This document shows positions 31,986 to 43,860 of a stretch of 64,000 nt of DNA, piece after piece (position 1 is the stretch's first letter; each line of letters starts with the position of its first letter). The stretch spans positions 60,864,607 to 60,928,606 of the forward strand of contig NC_064835.1 of assembly GCF_024166365.1 (NCBI RefSeq), in the 5' to 3' direction. A program made the position numbers and the translations under genes. Below the pieces are notes generated by a model. That model saw nothing but the letters and a program-made list of their open reading frames with translations. It was not told the DNA's origin and did no database searches. The stretch comes from Elephas maximus indicus. Its lineage: Eukaryota > Chordata > Mammalia > Proboscidea > Elephantidae.

Positions 31986-32801
31986 TCCCATGAGAGCTAA
32001 ACTCTAAAACTACACAAAACAGATAAAAGTAGAGATGGATCAAATTGTCTCAAAGAGACAGATGAGGTCTGCAAGGTTTAGCAGGTAGAAAGGTTAAAAG
32101 GGCCAGTCAACACAGGCTTGATCAGCCATGAAAACATAGAGAAGGACATCATGATGGTGACCATCAGTGGAGCCCACTTAAGAACTGCCCACTGGAGATA
32201 GGCCCTCAGCCAATGGCTCTGAATATCTACCGCCATTGGCAAGGCCCTCCCTACAGTGGAAGTGCAGTGCCAGGCTTTCCCAGCTGAACATTTAATTAAA
32301 CATCTGAACCACCCAACTAGCTCCCCTCGTTGGAGTCCCTGCTCGCTAAGCAACCTTCTGGTGATTTGCCTTCCTTGGAGGTCTGTCTTCAGTGAAAGAA
32401 TGTGCAAGCCGTGTGGAGACAAGTATTTCAGACACAGAGGCGGTTCCAGTCCTCTTGTGACTCAATAAATTGACATCCTGGTTTCACACCTCAGCTCTCC
32501 CAGCTTAGTTAATTGGAGTTGAAGCTGAGAGATGGATCCGTGCTCAGCGTGCTGACAGATCTCGTTTCTAAACCTGAAGGCAGAGACCAGACCCCGCGCA
32601 AAGGTAGCTCCACTCCATGAGGTCTCTGCAGAGACAGCCAAGCACTCCCCCTCCGATGTCCTCACATTACCTTTGGCAAGCATGCTTTCTCCCTGAGACT
32701 CCTCTAAGCTTTGGATCTGGTTGCTGACTCTTTGAGAGCATTGATTTACAGGGAAAGAACCAGATGTGAATTGGCAAATCTCTGAGAGGACCCAAAAAAT
32801 C
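31986..32801. other. Unassigned sequence, possibly old LTR
   Basis: GACTCAATAAATTGACATCC at 32460 resembles an LTR poly(A) region after a moderately GC-rich stretch, but no ends are found. Otherwise no feature. Confidence 0.35.
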
Positions 32802-33000
32802 AAACCCATTGCCATCAAATCAATCCCAACTCATAGCAACCCTATAGGACAGAATAGAACTGCCCCATAAGGTTTCTAAGGCTGTAAATCTTTACAGAAG
32901 CAGGCTGCCACGTCTATCTTCTGCAGAGCAGCTGGTGGGTTCAAACTACTGATTTTTTGGTTGGCAGATGAGTGCTTAACCTCTGTGCCACCAGGACTCC
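32802..33000 (-). mobile_element. AfroSINE (long type)
   Basis: AACCCATTGCCATCAAATCA tail at left, GGAGTCCTGGTGGCACAGAG head on the minus strand. Confidence 0.93.
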
Positions 33001-33234
33001 TCAGGGAGAGGGCACTAGAGTGAAATCAGGGCAAAGATGACCCTCCTCGCTGGCCAGCTAAAGCCACTCCTAATGTATTTCCTGTCTGAAGATTAGTGCA
33101 TGTTATTTGATCCTGGTCCACTTTCAATTCATCATGGTCCATGAATGCCGTTTGTGTCTCAGGGTTGTCAATATTAAATATCATTTCATAGCTGTTAATT
33201 TTCTCCACTGTAAAATGTGGGTCATGCCTACCAT

Positions 33235-33420
33235 GTCTTTGATTTACTAGTCATTCCTTCATTCGACAAATGTTTACTGAATGCCTGCCATATGAGAGAC
33301 AATATGCCAGGCACTGGTGGTACTAGGGAAATAAGAGATGCCTGCCTTCTAATGGGAAAGACATAAATGAAATCAATTGTGGCAATTGATTGGTTAATTA
33401 CAGTTGTAATAAGGGCTGCA
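33235..33420 (-). repeat. L2 LINE 3' end
   Basis: CATTCCTTCATTCGACAAAT, GTTTACTGAATGCCTGCCAT and GCCAGGCACTGGTGGTACTA are the reverse complement of the L2 terminus. Confidence 0.75.
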
Positions 33421-34114
33421 AAGAAGAAGTTCACAGAGCTCTTTTTGGAAGATCAAATGAAATCATCTCTCTGGTTTTCTGCCCACCAGATGGTCCATTG
33501 TCAGAGACTAAGAGGTGAACAGCACAGTCGCCCACCAACTTATCTAATGTTCTCCTCATTTTCTTTCTTTTCTATAAAACCTAATCCTCAGTTGAACCTA
33601 TAAACAGAGCTCTCTGTTGAAATCTAACAATCAATCATGGTTGCTAGAGTTGGAAAAACTGCTTATGACTTCCTGATTCCAGAACCCACTATGCCTCTGC
33701 CCCTGCCCCTGCTGGCCCCTGGAAAGGGGAACCAGGCCACCTCTGGCCACCAGGCCCGTGTACCCACTGCGCATACTGCTTCTGGAACCTGGCAGAGCAT
33801 AACTTCTTCAATGGTAATTTTTTGTTCTTGTTTTATCTTCCTCCCTTCCTTGAGGATTTTAGAATAAATTCACATGGGACCTGGACCGGAAGAACTTCAA
33901 CTCTTTTTTGAAAGGTAGTTTCTTCATACTCAGAAGACCACATGCAAATGATGGAGGAGGTCCCCCCCGACCCAGCCCTCATTGCTCAGGAGTGTTAATC
34001 CTGGTCTTCTAGGTCCCAACCTCAGTATCAATATCCCCTCCACCAATTTTACTCCTGCAAATAGGACTTCTGAAGACCTGCCTTGATATGCCAGGGTTCT
34101 TTTTGTTATTGTTG
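33421..34114. other. Unassigned sequence
   Basis: Contains a 72-base block (about 33981-34052) that recurs at 37728-37800. Otherwise nothing recognised. Confidence 0.45.
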
Positions 34115-34302
34115 AGAATATACACAGCAAAACATATACCAATTCAACCATTTCTACACATACAGTTCAGTGACATTGATTACATTCTTGGAGTTGTGCA
34201 GCCATTCTCATCCTCCTTTTCTGAGTTGTTTCTCCCCCACTAACATAAACTCACCACTGCCTAAGGTTCCTATCTAATCTTTCAAGTTGCTGTTGTCACT
34301 TT
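34115..34302. repeat. Unassigned interspersed repeat, left piece
   Basis: TGAGAATATACACAGCAAAA..TTCAGTGACATTGATTACAT looks like a dispersed element. It appears to resume at 35055 (GATCCCATATAAGTAGTTCT) on the other side of the inserted LTR. Confidence 0.5.
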
Positions 34303-35049
34303 AAGACAGGGAACAAAGACCCTGAGATCAGAGGGTGCCTGTTTGAGGAACAGCAAAGAGACTGGTGTGATTAGAGGAGAAGCAAGTTAAAGAGAGATAG
34401 GCTCTACTATCAGGGAGGTAATAAGGGGTTGGGTATGGAACCTAGGGACTTATTAAGACAAGGAAGAGAGGGGCCCCCAAATCTGCAAACATAGGAACAA
34501 GAAATGGGCCAGGGTGCAGAAACAAAGCCATTCCCTAGAACAATGGGGTAGTGTATCTAAAAATCGCCTGCAACGTGTTTAAAGTTGCCTTTCAGAAGCA
34601 GCGGGAGAAAACCAGCCCCAGGGACTTGCACAGTACATCCACCTGTGACCCTGTGTGACCTTCCACCAGGGCAGTGAGGGGCTGCAGCCCCAGCCGGGGA
34701 GTCGAACCTGAGGAGTGAGAGACTGTGCAGGCGTGATACCCTATAGTAAGTCCTGCTATGAATCCCAGAGGCCTCCAGGACAGGAGCCATCTTGGAAAGC
34801 TGCTGCGCACGCACTGTAGTTAACATATCCCCACCTGTGCCTATGAATAAACATGAATATTTTCCCGCCCAAGAACTTTTAAAACCCCAGGCCCGTCTCT
34901 TGTTCTGTGAGCCGGGGTGTGCGTTGCTCTAGGCCCTCTTGGTCTCCGCTTGCAAGCCCCTTCAACAAAGCTTTGCTCTCACAAAAACTCTACATGCCTT
35001 ACCTGCTCATTCTTGACCAGTGAGAGGCAAGAACCTTATTCCAGAAACA
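34303..35049 (+). mobile_element. ERV solo LTR (class undetermined)
   Basis: An insert of about 747 bases flanked by ACTTT (34298-34302, 35050-35054). The 3' 500 bases match the LTR fragment at 19016-19500 in reverse. LTR-like features are AACTTTTAAAACCCCAGGCC, CTTCAACAAAGCTTTGCTCT and the end TTATTCCAGAAACA. No internal retroviral region is present. The 5' boundary rests on the flanking repeat and does not start with TG, so it is less certain. Confidence 0.7.
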
Positions 35050-35284
35050 ACTTTGATCCCATATAAGTAGTTCTTAGAAGAACATAATGCTCAGCAGGAG
35101 TTCCAATTAGAATGGACCTGTTCGCAGACCTGGTTCCAATTTGCTTTATTTTCAAATAGAAGAAACTTGAGCACGTTTATACGCTACTGGAGAAGGAAAC
35201 AGTAAAGTAGGATCAATTAAAAAAAAAAATCACAGGAGTGAAAGAAATAAATGATGGATATCACTTCAAAAATTCTCCCCTATC

Positions 35285-37677
35285 ATAGGAAGACTTAACA
35301 TAGTAAAAATGTCTATTCTACCAAAAGCCATCTATACATACAATGCACTTCCGATCCAAATTCCAATGTCATTTTTTAATGTGATGGAGAAACAAATCAC
35401 CAACTTCATATGGGAGCAAAAGAAGCCTCGGGTAAGTAAAGCATTAGTGAAAAAGAACAAGAAAGTGGGAGGCCTCTCTCTACCTGATTTCAGAACCTAT
35501 TATACAGCCACAGTAGTCAAAACAGCCTGGTACTGGTACAACAACAGGCACGTAGACCAATGGAACAGAATTGAGAACCCAGATATAAATCCATCCACAT
35601 ATGAGCAGCTGATATTTGACAAAGGACCAGTGTCAGTTAATTGGGGAAAAGATAGTCTTTTTAACAAATGATGCTGGCATAACTGGATATCCATTTGCAA
35701 AAAAATGAAACAGGACCCATACCTCACACCATGCACAAAAACTAACTCCAAGTGGATCAAAGACCTAAACATAAAGACTAAAACGATAAAGATCATGGAA
35801 GAAAAAATAGGGACAACCTTAGGAGCCCTAATACAAGGCATAAACAGAATACAAAACATTACCAAAAATGACGAAGAGAAACCAGATAACTGGGAGCTCC
35901 TAAAAATCAAACACCTATGCTCACCTAAAAAAAAGACTTCACCAAAAGAGTAAAAAGACCACCTACAGACTGGGAAAGAATTTTCAGCTATGACATCTCT
36001 GACCAGCGCCTGATCTCTAAAACCTATATGATTCTGTCAAAACTCAACCACAAAAAGACAAACAACCCAATCAAGAAGTGGGCAAAGGATATGAACACAC
36101 ACTTCACTAAAGAAGATATTCAGGCAGCTAACAGATACATGAGAAAATGCTCTCTATCATTAGCCATTAGAGAAATGCAAATTAAAGCCACGATGAGATT
36201 CCATCTCACTCCAACAAGGCTGGCATTAATCCAAAAAACACAAAATAATAAATGTTGGAGAGGCTGCGGAGAGATTGGAACTCTCATACACTGCTGGTGG
36301 GAATGTAAAATGGTACAACCACTTTGAAAATCTATTTGGCTTTATCTTAAACAGTTAGAAATAGAACTACCATACAACCCAGAAATCCCACTCCTCGGAA
36401 TATACCCTAGAGAAATAAGAGCCTTCACACGAACAAATATATGCACACCCATGTTTATTGCAGCTCTGTTTACAATACCAAAAACCTGGAAGCAACCAAG
36501 GTGTCCATCAACGGATGAATGGGTAAATAAATTGTGGTATATTCACACAATGGAATACTACGCATCGATAAAGAACAGTGACGAATCTGTGAAACGTTTC
36601 ATAACATGGAGGAACCTGGAAGGCATTATGCTGAGCGAAATTAGTCAGAGGCCAAAGGACAAATATTGTATAAGACCACTATTATAAGATCTTGAGAAAT
36701 AGTATAAACTGAGAAGAACATATACTTTTGTGGTTACGGGGGGGGAGGGAGGGTGGGAGAGGGTTTTTTACTGATTAGTTAGTAGATAAGAACTACTTTA
36801 GGTGAAGGGAAGGACAATACTCAATACATGGAAGGTCAGCTCAACTGGACCGGACCAAAAGCAAAGAAGTTTCCGGGATAAACTGTATGCTTCAAAGGTC
36901 AGCGGAGCAAGGGCGGGGGTTTGGGGACTATGGCTTAAGGGGACTTCTAAGTCAATTGGCAAAATAATACTATTATGAAAACATTCTGCATCCTACTTTG
37001 AAATGTGGCATCTGGGGTCTTAAATGCTAACAAGCGGCCATCTAAGATGCATCAATTGGTCTCAACCCACCTGGACCAAAGGAGAATGAAGAACACCAAG
37101 GTCACACGATAACTATGAGCCCAAGAGACAGAAAGGGCCACATGAACCAGAGACTTACATCATCCTGAGACCAGAAGAACTAGTTGGTGCCCGGCCACAA
37201 TCGATGACTGCCCTGACAGGGAGCACAACAGAGAACCCCTGAGGGAGCAGGAGATCAGTGGGATGCTGACCCCAAATTCTCACAAAAAGACCATACTTAA
37301 TGGTCTGACTGAGACTAGAGGAATCCCGGCGGTCATGATCCCCAAACCTTCTGTTGGCCCAGGACAGGAACCACTCCCGAAGACAACTCATCAGACATGG
37401 AAGGGACTGGACAGTGGGTAGGAGAGAGATGCTGATGAAGAGTGAGCTCTCTGTATCAGGTGGACACTTGAGACTGTGTTGGCATCTTCTGTCTGGAGAG
37501 GAGATGGGAGGGTAGAGAGGGTTGGAAGCTGGCAAAATTGTCACGAAAGGAGAGACTGGAAGGGCTGACTCATTAGGGGGAGAGCAAGTGGGAGTGTGGA
37601 GTAAGGTGTATATAAACTTATATGTGACAGACTGACTTGATTTGTAAACGTTCCCTTGAAGCTCAATAAAAATTTTT
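35285..37677 (+). mobile_element. L1 LINE, 5'-truncated (2.4 kb), afrotherian type
   Basis: Contains the last third of ORF2 (to stop 36685-36687) and a 1-kb 3' UTR with a polypurine stretch (36738-36760), ending in AATAAA. It is flanked by a 17-bp target duplication AAAAATTCTCCCCTATC (35268-35284, 37678-37694). The good duplication and long near-open frames make it a relatively recent insertion. Confidence 0.95.
35309..36687 (+). pseudogene. L1 ORF2 C-terminal remnant
   Basis: C-terminal part of the L1 endonuclease/reverse transcriptase polyprotein, downstream of the catalytic core, with the conserved [18 protein letters not shown] zinc-knuckle region and the terminal WYIHTMEYYASIK motif. 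Breaks are a TGA stop at 35669 where Trp is expected, a one-base frameshift near 35930-35940 in an A-rich run, and a TGA at 36325 where Trp is expected. The normal stop is at 36685. No start codon of its own and not functional. Confidence 0.92.
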
Positions 37678-37694
37678 AAAAATTCTCCCCTATC

Positions 37695-37892
37695 TCTCAC
37701 AGCAAAACCATGAAAGCCTTTCCTCTCCTGTCATTGCCCAGGAGTGTCAATCCTGATGTTCTAGGCCCCAACCTCAGTATCAACACCCTTACCACCAATG
37801 TGTAACTCAGGGTCCAATTGGGAGACACACACAGTAATTTGAATCAGGAAAGTTTAATATAAAAAGTCAACAACTACAACAAGGGATTAAAA
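37695..37892. repeat. Unassigned dispersed repeat, left piece
   Basis: Contains the 72-base block shared with 33981-34052, then GAATCAGGAAAGTTTAATAT. It is likely one older element interrupted by the SINE at 37893 and resuming at 38094 (GGGATTGGCTACCAAGGGGT). Confidence 0.45.
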
Positions 37893-38093
37893 GGAGTCCT
37901 GGTGTTGCAACGGTTAAGGGCTCGCTGCTAACAGAAAGGTCAGCAGTTCAAACCCACCCAGTGGCTCTGTGGAAGAAAGACCTGGCAATCTGCTTCTGTA
38001 AAGATTATAGCCCAGAAAAACCAATGGGGCAGTTCTACTGTGTTGCATGGGGTTCCTACGAGTCGAATCAACTTGACAGCACCTAACAACAAT
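37893..38093 (+). mobile_element. AfroSINE (long type)
   Basis: GGAGTCCTGGTGTTGCAACG head, GTCAGCAGTTCAAACCC B box, ACGAGTCGAATCAACTTGAC and CAACAATG tail. Confidence 0.94.
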
Positions 38094-38760
38094 GACAAAA
38101 TGGGATTGGCTACCAAGGGGTAAAGAGAAGTCTAAAGAGTAGAGGAATAGCATATTTATGGAGCAGTCACTACCACTAGGGCTGAGGTAGAGTACCCAAG
38201 GACAGAATGAATATCGAAGAGCAACTCCCGTCACCAGAGCTGAGACCAGACCCCATTGTAGAGGGCACAGCCATGGCTCACTGGGTAGTGAAGTCACTGA
38301 GGTGTGCCCACTGGTAGATCTCCTTCTGGGCGCCAAGAGAAGCTGTCAATGGGGAGATGCTGCACACTGCCCAAAATACACCTTGGATTCCAATGATTCA
38401 ATATGTGTTTAATAGAAAATTCAGGCTGCAACAGCAAAAAAAAAAAAAATCACCCTGGAACCAGGAAATGCCCTTTCATCCACTAGTGTTCTTCCAGTTC
38501 ACCCTACTGGTGAAATGTACATTGTGCCAGCTGACCACAGAGAAACATGCCAATATCACAGGCAAGCAACAAAGATGGATTTGCAGCTGAGAGGCTATGG
38601 GCTGATCACTAGCGCAGTCCACCCCTGCTTAAATCTAATTCTACGTTTATTCCACACTGACACCCACATAGCTGAATGTGGATAGAAAAAACATCAACAG
38701 CCAAACTGACTAGTCCCGCTGGTCTGGCCACTAGCGTCAAGTGAGTCCTTAGGGCTGCCA
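38094..38760. repeat. Unassigned dispersed repeat, right piece
   Basis: Continuation of the element interrupted by the SINE. An internal A-run (38437-38449) and the block CACTAGTGTTCTTCCAGTTC are visible. Possibly ERV-related internal sequence; no coding frame. Confidence 0.4.
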
Positions 38761-39274
38761 GCAAATTCCACCACTTTTGTCCTGCTCATTCACCTACTCA
38801 CCTACCTCACTTTTCAAACAAATAACACCTCCTCCCTAATTCACTCCCTCTCTGCTGATTACCTTGGTTCCTTTTTCCCCCCCGAGAAAACAGAGCATTG
38901 GGAAAAGGACTTCTGCAAGCTCTCATCCCATTTACACACTCACAGACTCTGCCTCCCACCTGCTCTTGTGGCTGTCAGTGCTCCACTCTAAGGCCATTCC
39001 CTCTACTTATCTTCACTAGATTCCCATCCCATCATCTAGTCAAGGAAATCACCATCTGCATACACATAAAAAAAACTCTCTTGACCCGACACACCCCTCC
39101 AACTTCTGCCTCCTGTCTTTACTCTTATTTATAGCAAAAGTCTTTTTAAAACTTGTTTATATTCATTGTCTCCAATTTCTCTCTTTTCACTTTCCCTTGA
39201 ACGTGCTCCAATGAGGTATTCATCACCACCAGTCCACTGAAACAACATTTTCAAGACCACCAATGAACAGGGCC
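38761..39274 (+). repeat. L2 LINE, upstream piece
   Basis: C/T-rich, decayed L2 sequence ending CAAGACCACCAATGAACAG, equivalent to the L2 'AAGGTCACCAATGACC' coding region. The L2 resumes near 40985. Confidence 0.6.
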
Positions 39275-40984
39275 ACCACGGGTGTGTAGGACCCTGGGGC
39301 AATATGCTTTTGTAGGACCCTGGTCTATCTAAACAATTTGATTTAGAAAAGGCATTTCAAAATGTACAGGCCTGTGTGAGGTGTTGACATTTAGCAAAGG
39401 AGATTTAGAATAGTCAGCAGAAGAGGTTCTCACATATTTATTTCTCATTCTATCAGGGCAGTGAACATTCTTCATAGAGTCCAGGCATCAACTGTTCCTG
39501 TTCAGGTCCCGGAAATATTTCTTTATGCTCTTTTAGATAATGCTGTCTCTCACTGTGAGAAAAAGGCAGCAACGCTGTTATTACTTGTAATATCATCACT
39601 CTTTGGAAACTGTTTTTGTTGAAACAGTATAGCTTTGTTGCTTTGGGGTTTTTTGTTGGTGGTGGTGGTAGTTTTTTGTTTGTTTTGTCTCTGCAGTTCT
39701 CTAATACCATTTGTTTAGTGCTGGTTGCATCGTTACTCACGGTGTTGCACCACCCACCATGTCACCTGTGAATCACTCTCAAAGGTTGTTTCTGAGCTTC
39801 ATTGATGATGATCACAAACACAAGCCTTCCTTGGAGTATGCACAAAAATGTGACAGAGTATTCATTTTCTGATTAACATAGAACAACCCATCTTCCAACC
39901 ATATATCCCCTTCAATTCTTCAGGCCATAATTGGTACATTACTAGAATGTGATTTCTTTTAATGTTGACTGCACCCCTACCTTCCACACAACACCAACAA
40001 CAGGGAGAAGAGGAAAGGTGACACAGGCAAGAGCAAAAACACAGTCCAGTTTATACAAGAAATGTTTCTTCCTTGTATAAAGGAATACAAGGAATGGCCT
40101 AAGAGCAACCTGGGAACGCACAGTAAGGCCACATCATTTGGAAGCAAGAGAAGACATTGATTGGAAGAGCCTATTGGCATTGCAAAGTAACAGTCTTGAA
40201 AAACCTAAGAGGACATAGGCATGGCTGCCTCTGAAGGACTTCTTGATGTGTGGTGTAGAGCCTGATGAGGGGGCAGAGTGACAATCCTAGGTACTAGTGG
40301 CAAAGGGGATAAAAGACTTCTGCTACGACCCCATGCCTTTGAGTATTATAGATCAGAGGTGGCAACACGGTTGAAACACAGACAGGTCAGCTCTGAGGCA
40401 AGAGCCACAAACGCAGCTCAAGCACAACTGTTGGCGGTAGACCATCAGTAGCCAGGTACTCTGAACTTGTCCTGAATTTGATACGAAATCTCTCAAAATC
40501 AGTGTGTCAGCACCATTCTAGTAGTCTAATCTCATGCAATCCTGCATCAGCCAACAGGAGTAATCCAGCTGCCAGGCTCTCCTCCTGGACCAGGGTCCAA
40601 CCATAGAGCCTTGGGACTACCCCACTGGTGCAAGTCATAAAGTTCCTCCTAGACTGGAGCTCAGAGAATGCTCTCAAAGGGGAGAAACAGGGATTGGTAC
40701 CCACGCATGTACCTGTCTAGAGATAGGGCTGCCATCTTTCCCTAAGCCCTTGGGGTCTGCCATGGCTGAGCCAGCCCTGCAGGAAGAGGAAATCAGATAA
40801 TGCCACTTACATTTTGCCATCTACATTGTTGTCCTAGCTTCCCTACAAGAGTCTTCATTTTATTTCTGGGCTCGATCTTATCCATGATCACGTTAAAGCC
40901 CTACATCAAAATTCTCCACCGACTGCTAAGAGATTTGAGACATTCATGAAGTCATACAAATTCAGATCTGAAAGGCTCTGAAAG
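39275..40984. other. Unidentified 1.7-kb segment inside L2
   Basis: This block lies between two collinear pieces of one L2. It has no SINE, no A-tail and no LTR ends that I recognise, and no open frame with known domains. A (GGT)n/T-rich stretch is at 39655-39680. Confidence 0.5.
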
Positions 40985-41934
40985 GTTATTCAAACCAATT
41001 CTTTCTTTCTCAACTCTTCCTTGCCAAAGTCTCTCCTCTCCTGATTTCTATAACATCCATTTACTTAATTTTCCTCCTATCTCTCTGGCCACTCTTCTGT
41101 CTCCTTTGTAGGCTACCCTTCCCCAGGGCTCTATCTTCATTCTTTGCTCACTCTAGATTCTTCCTAGGTGATCTAGTCCAGGCCCATGGCTTTAAACATC
41201 ATCCATATGATCATAATTTCCAAATTTTTATCTCCAGCCCCATACTCTCCATTGATTGGCAAGTTCATATACCCAGCTGTCTATTCCTTACTACCAGTAT
41301 ATCTCACAAACATCTCAAACTTAACATGTTAAAAATGAATTTGGGATTTTCCCTTTCACCCATCTCTGTGAGTTCTAGTCTTCTGATCAAAGGAAATGGC
41401 TCCATTATCCACATAGATACTCAAGCCTGAAACCAGAGGGTCCTTCTTGTTATCTACCTTCACATCCAACCTGTTAATAAATCCTTTCAGTTCACCCCAC
41501 CGTTTCTCAAGTCCATCTACTTCTCTTCATTTCCAGTGCCAACACTCTAACGCGAGCCTTCATCCTCTCTCCTCTGGACCACTTCAGTAGTGTCCTAACT
41601 GGTTTTCCCTATTCCTATCTCACTTCAATCCATTCTCTGCATAACAGATAAATGACTATTTCAAGATGTGAGTATAAAAATGCCCATATCCAACTTACGT
41701 ACTACAATGGCCCCCACTGCACTCAGAATAAAATCTAAACTCTTATAACAGCCTAATATGGCTTCTGTCCATCTCTAAACTGGTCTCATAATTCTCCCCC
41801 GTGTTCACTGTGCTTCAGGCTCACTGGCATTTCATTTCCTTGAACTTACCAAGCTTTTTTCAGCCTCAGGGCCTTTACAAGTTAGTCCTTCTTAGAATGC
41901 TCTTCCGCTAATTTCTTCTCCCACTCATAGCTTG
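40985..41934 (+). repeat. L2 LINE, middle piece
   Basis: CCTCCTATCTCTCTGGCCAC, CTCAAACTTAACATGTTAAA, GTCCTAACTGGTTTTCCCTA and GCCTCAGGGCCTTTACAAGT are L2 blocks in order. Frame fully decayed. Confidence 0.85.
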
Positions 41935-42415
41935 TAATGGTTTGAAAATACTTCCACAAATTATTTGACATGATCCCATCAAAAGGTGACATCTAATTTC
42001 CCTCCCCTTGAATATAAGAAGCAGCCTTAGCGACTTGCTTCTAAGGAATAAAATACTGCAGAAGTGACTGTGTAACTTCTAAGACTAGGTCAAAAAAGAT
42101 GACAGAGCTTCCACCTGGCTCTTTCTCTTGGGAGGATCACACCTAGAACCAGGCCACCATGCTGTGACAAAGCCTAACAGCCATATGTAGGTGTTTTGGT
42201 TGACTGCCCCACCTGAGGTCCCTGCCAGCATCCCCTGATTTCAGCCACTAGCCTTCAAGGTCCCCCAACTGATGCTAGGTGGAGCAGAGACATGCTGTTT
42301 CACCAAGCCCCGCCTAATCTGCAGGTTCATAAACAGAGTAACAGCTGTCATTGTGTTCAGCCACTAAGTTTTAGAGTGGCTTTTTACATAGCAATAGATA
42401 AATGGAACACAGTTG
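41935..42415 (+). repeat. Old ERV-type LTR inside L2
   Basis: ATTTCCCTCCCCTTGAATAT, AGCGACTTGCTTCTAAGGAA and the end CACTAAGTTTTAGAGTGGC..AATAGATAAATGGAACA. Same family as 15928/18707. Interrupts L2 cleanly. Confidence 0.7.
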
Positions 42416-42595
42416 GTCTGTCACTTCCTCAGAATGGCCCTCCCTGACACATCCTACGCACCCATTGGCTCTATCCACCACCAATAAATGATTAATTATT
42501 ATTATTAACCTCAATGCCCAGCCTAGTGCCCGCCACAAGAGGTGCTCCATAAATGTATGAAGAATGATTGAATAAAGTGAATGAATCCTCTTGTC
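42416..42595 (+). repeat. L2 LINE, 3' terminus
   Basis: GAATGGCCCTCCCTGACACA, GCCCAGCCTAGTGCCCGCCA and GAATGATTGAATAAAGTGAA complete the L2 begun at 38761. Confidence 0.8.
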
Positions 42596-42689
42596 ACATT
42601 TGAAGTTATCAGGCATTAACAAGATGGGGTTTGTTTAATGATTTACAGGGTGGTGACATCAAACATCAACTCAGATAGAGGGAACGATA

Positions 42690-43108
42690 GCATATTAGTC
42701 TCCTAGGGCTCATAACAAAGTACCACAAAGTGGGTGGCTTAAAAGAACAGACATTTATTGTCTCACAGTTCTGGAGACTAGCAGTATGAATTCAGGATGT
42801 CAGCAAGACATATTCTCTAGGAAGAGTCTAGGAAAAGGTCCATACTTGTTTCTGCAGCTTTCTGGTAGCCCCAGGTGTTCCTTGGAATGTACATACATCT
42901 TCATATGGCCAGCTTTCCTCTGTCTGCCTCTTCTCCTTTTTTATAGGACACCACTTAGATTGGATTAGTACTCATCTTACTCTGGTATGAACTTATGTTA
43001 ACTGAAACACCTTCAAAGATCCTATTTCCAAACAAAGTCACATTTACAGGTACCAGGGGTTGGGACTCCAACAAAATTTGGGGGAGATAAAATTAAACCC
43101 ATAATAGA
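42690..43108 (-). repeat. MLT1-like MaLR LTR
   Basis: TATTAGTCTCCTAGGGCTCA, AACAAAGTACCACAAAGTGG, CTCACAGTTCTGGAGACTAG and CCTATTTCCAAACAAAGTCA are the reverse complement of an MLT1-type LTR. Confidence 0.85.
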
Positions 43109-43860
43109 TAGCTATGGAGCATGCTATCCTGCTCCTACTGTGGCCGGCGGAGGGGAGAAGCAGACTTTCTGACCACTAGTAAGAGGCCTAGATGACCAGA
43201 AGGCACTGGGGCCTGGGAAGGTAGGTGGGAGCACCCTAAGAACGGTAGTCCTGGTGCCAATGCAGCAGGCAGTCTGCCCTATCTATTGTTGAGTAAACAA
43301 GTAACTCTCCGTGTTGTCTGCCATGCCTGCCAACACATGCCTTTCTCAGAGGCAGGCATATTCTTGATTTAGGAAACAACAGAAGGCAGCGGGGAGTTGG
43401 GGTGGGAAAAGTTTCAGAGAATCATTCTTACAAGAGATGCTACACTTTGGCAGAGTTGATAATGACAAACATGTCAAAAGACTGAGGTTCTGGCTCTTTC
43501 ATGGGGGCCCTGTTCACCACTTTCTGCTCTGACATGTGGTTTCCTTGGTGACAGGACTGCCGCTGGGCTGACTGAGGCTTTGGGGCCATCTGACTGGATC
43601 TGATACTAACTGGCTTTGACAGCTTTGATTGGGATGAAAAGATTCATGGTCCCTACCGGCTTTCTCAAATTAAACCCTCCTTCCTGGAGTGAGTTTGTTT
43701 ATAAATGTTGCTTTAGATTAAGGACTTTTGCTATAACACGAGACTTCCTTTACCTCGGAGATTGAATTGTTAGGGTGACTGGTAGGGTTTTGGAAGTTAG
43801 AGTTCTCAGAGCAGCCCAAGAAGGCAAGGATATACCCTGAGAAGTCAGCTGATCTACTGC
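43109..43860. other. Unassigned intergenic sequence
   Basis: No repeat or gene recognised. Confidence 0.4.

Noticed and set aside
35500-35910. 136-codon minus-strand frame
   Set aside because: Antisense to the L1 ORF2 remnant.
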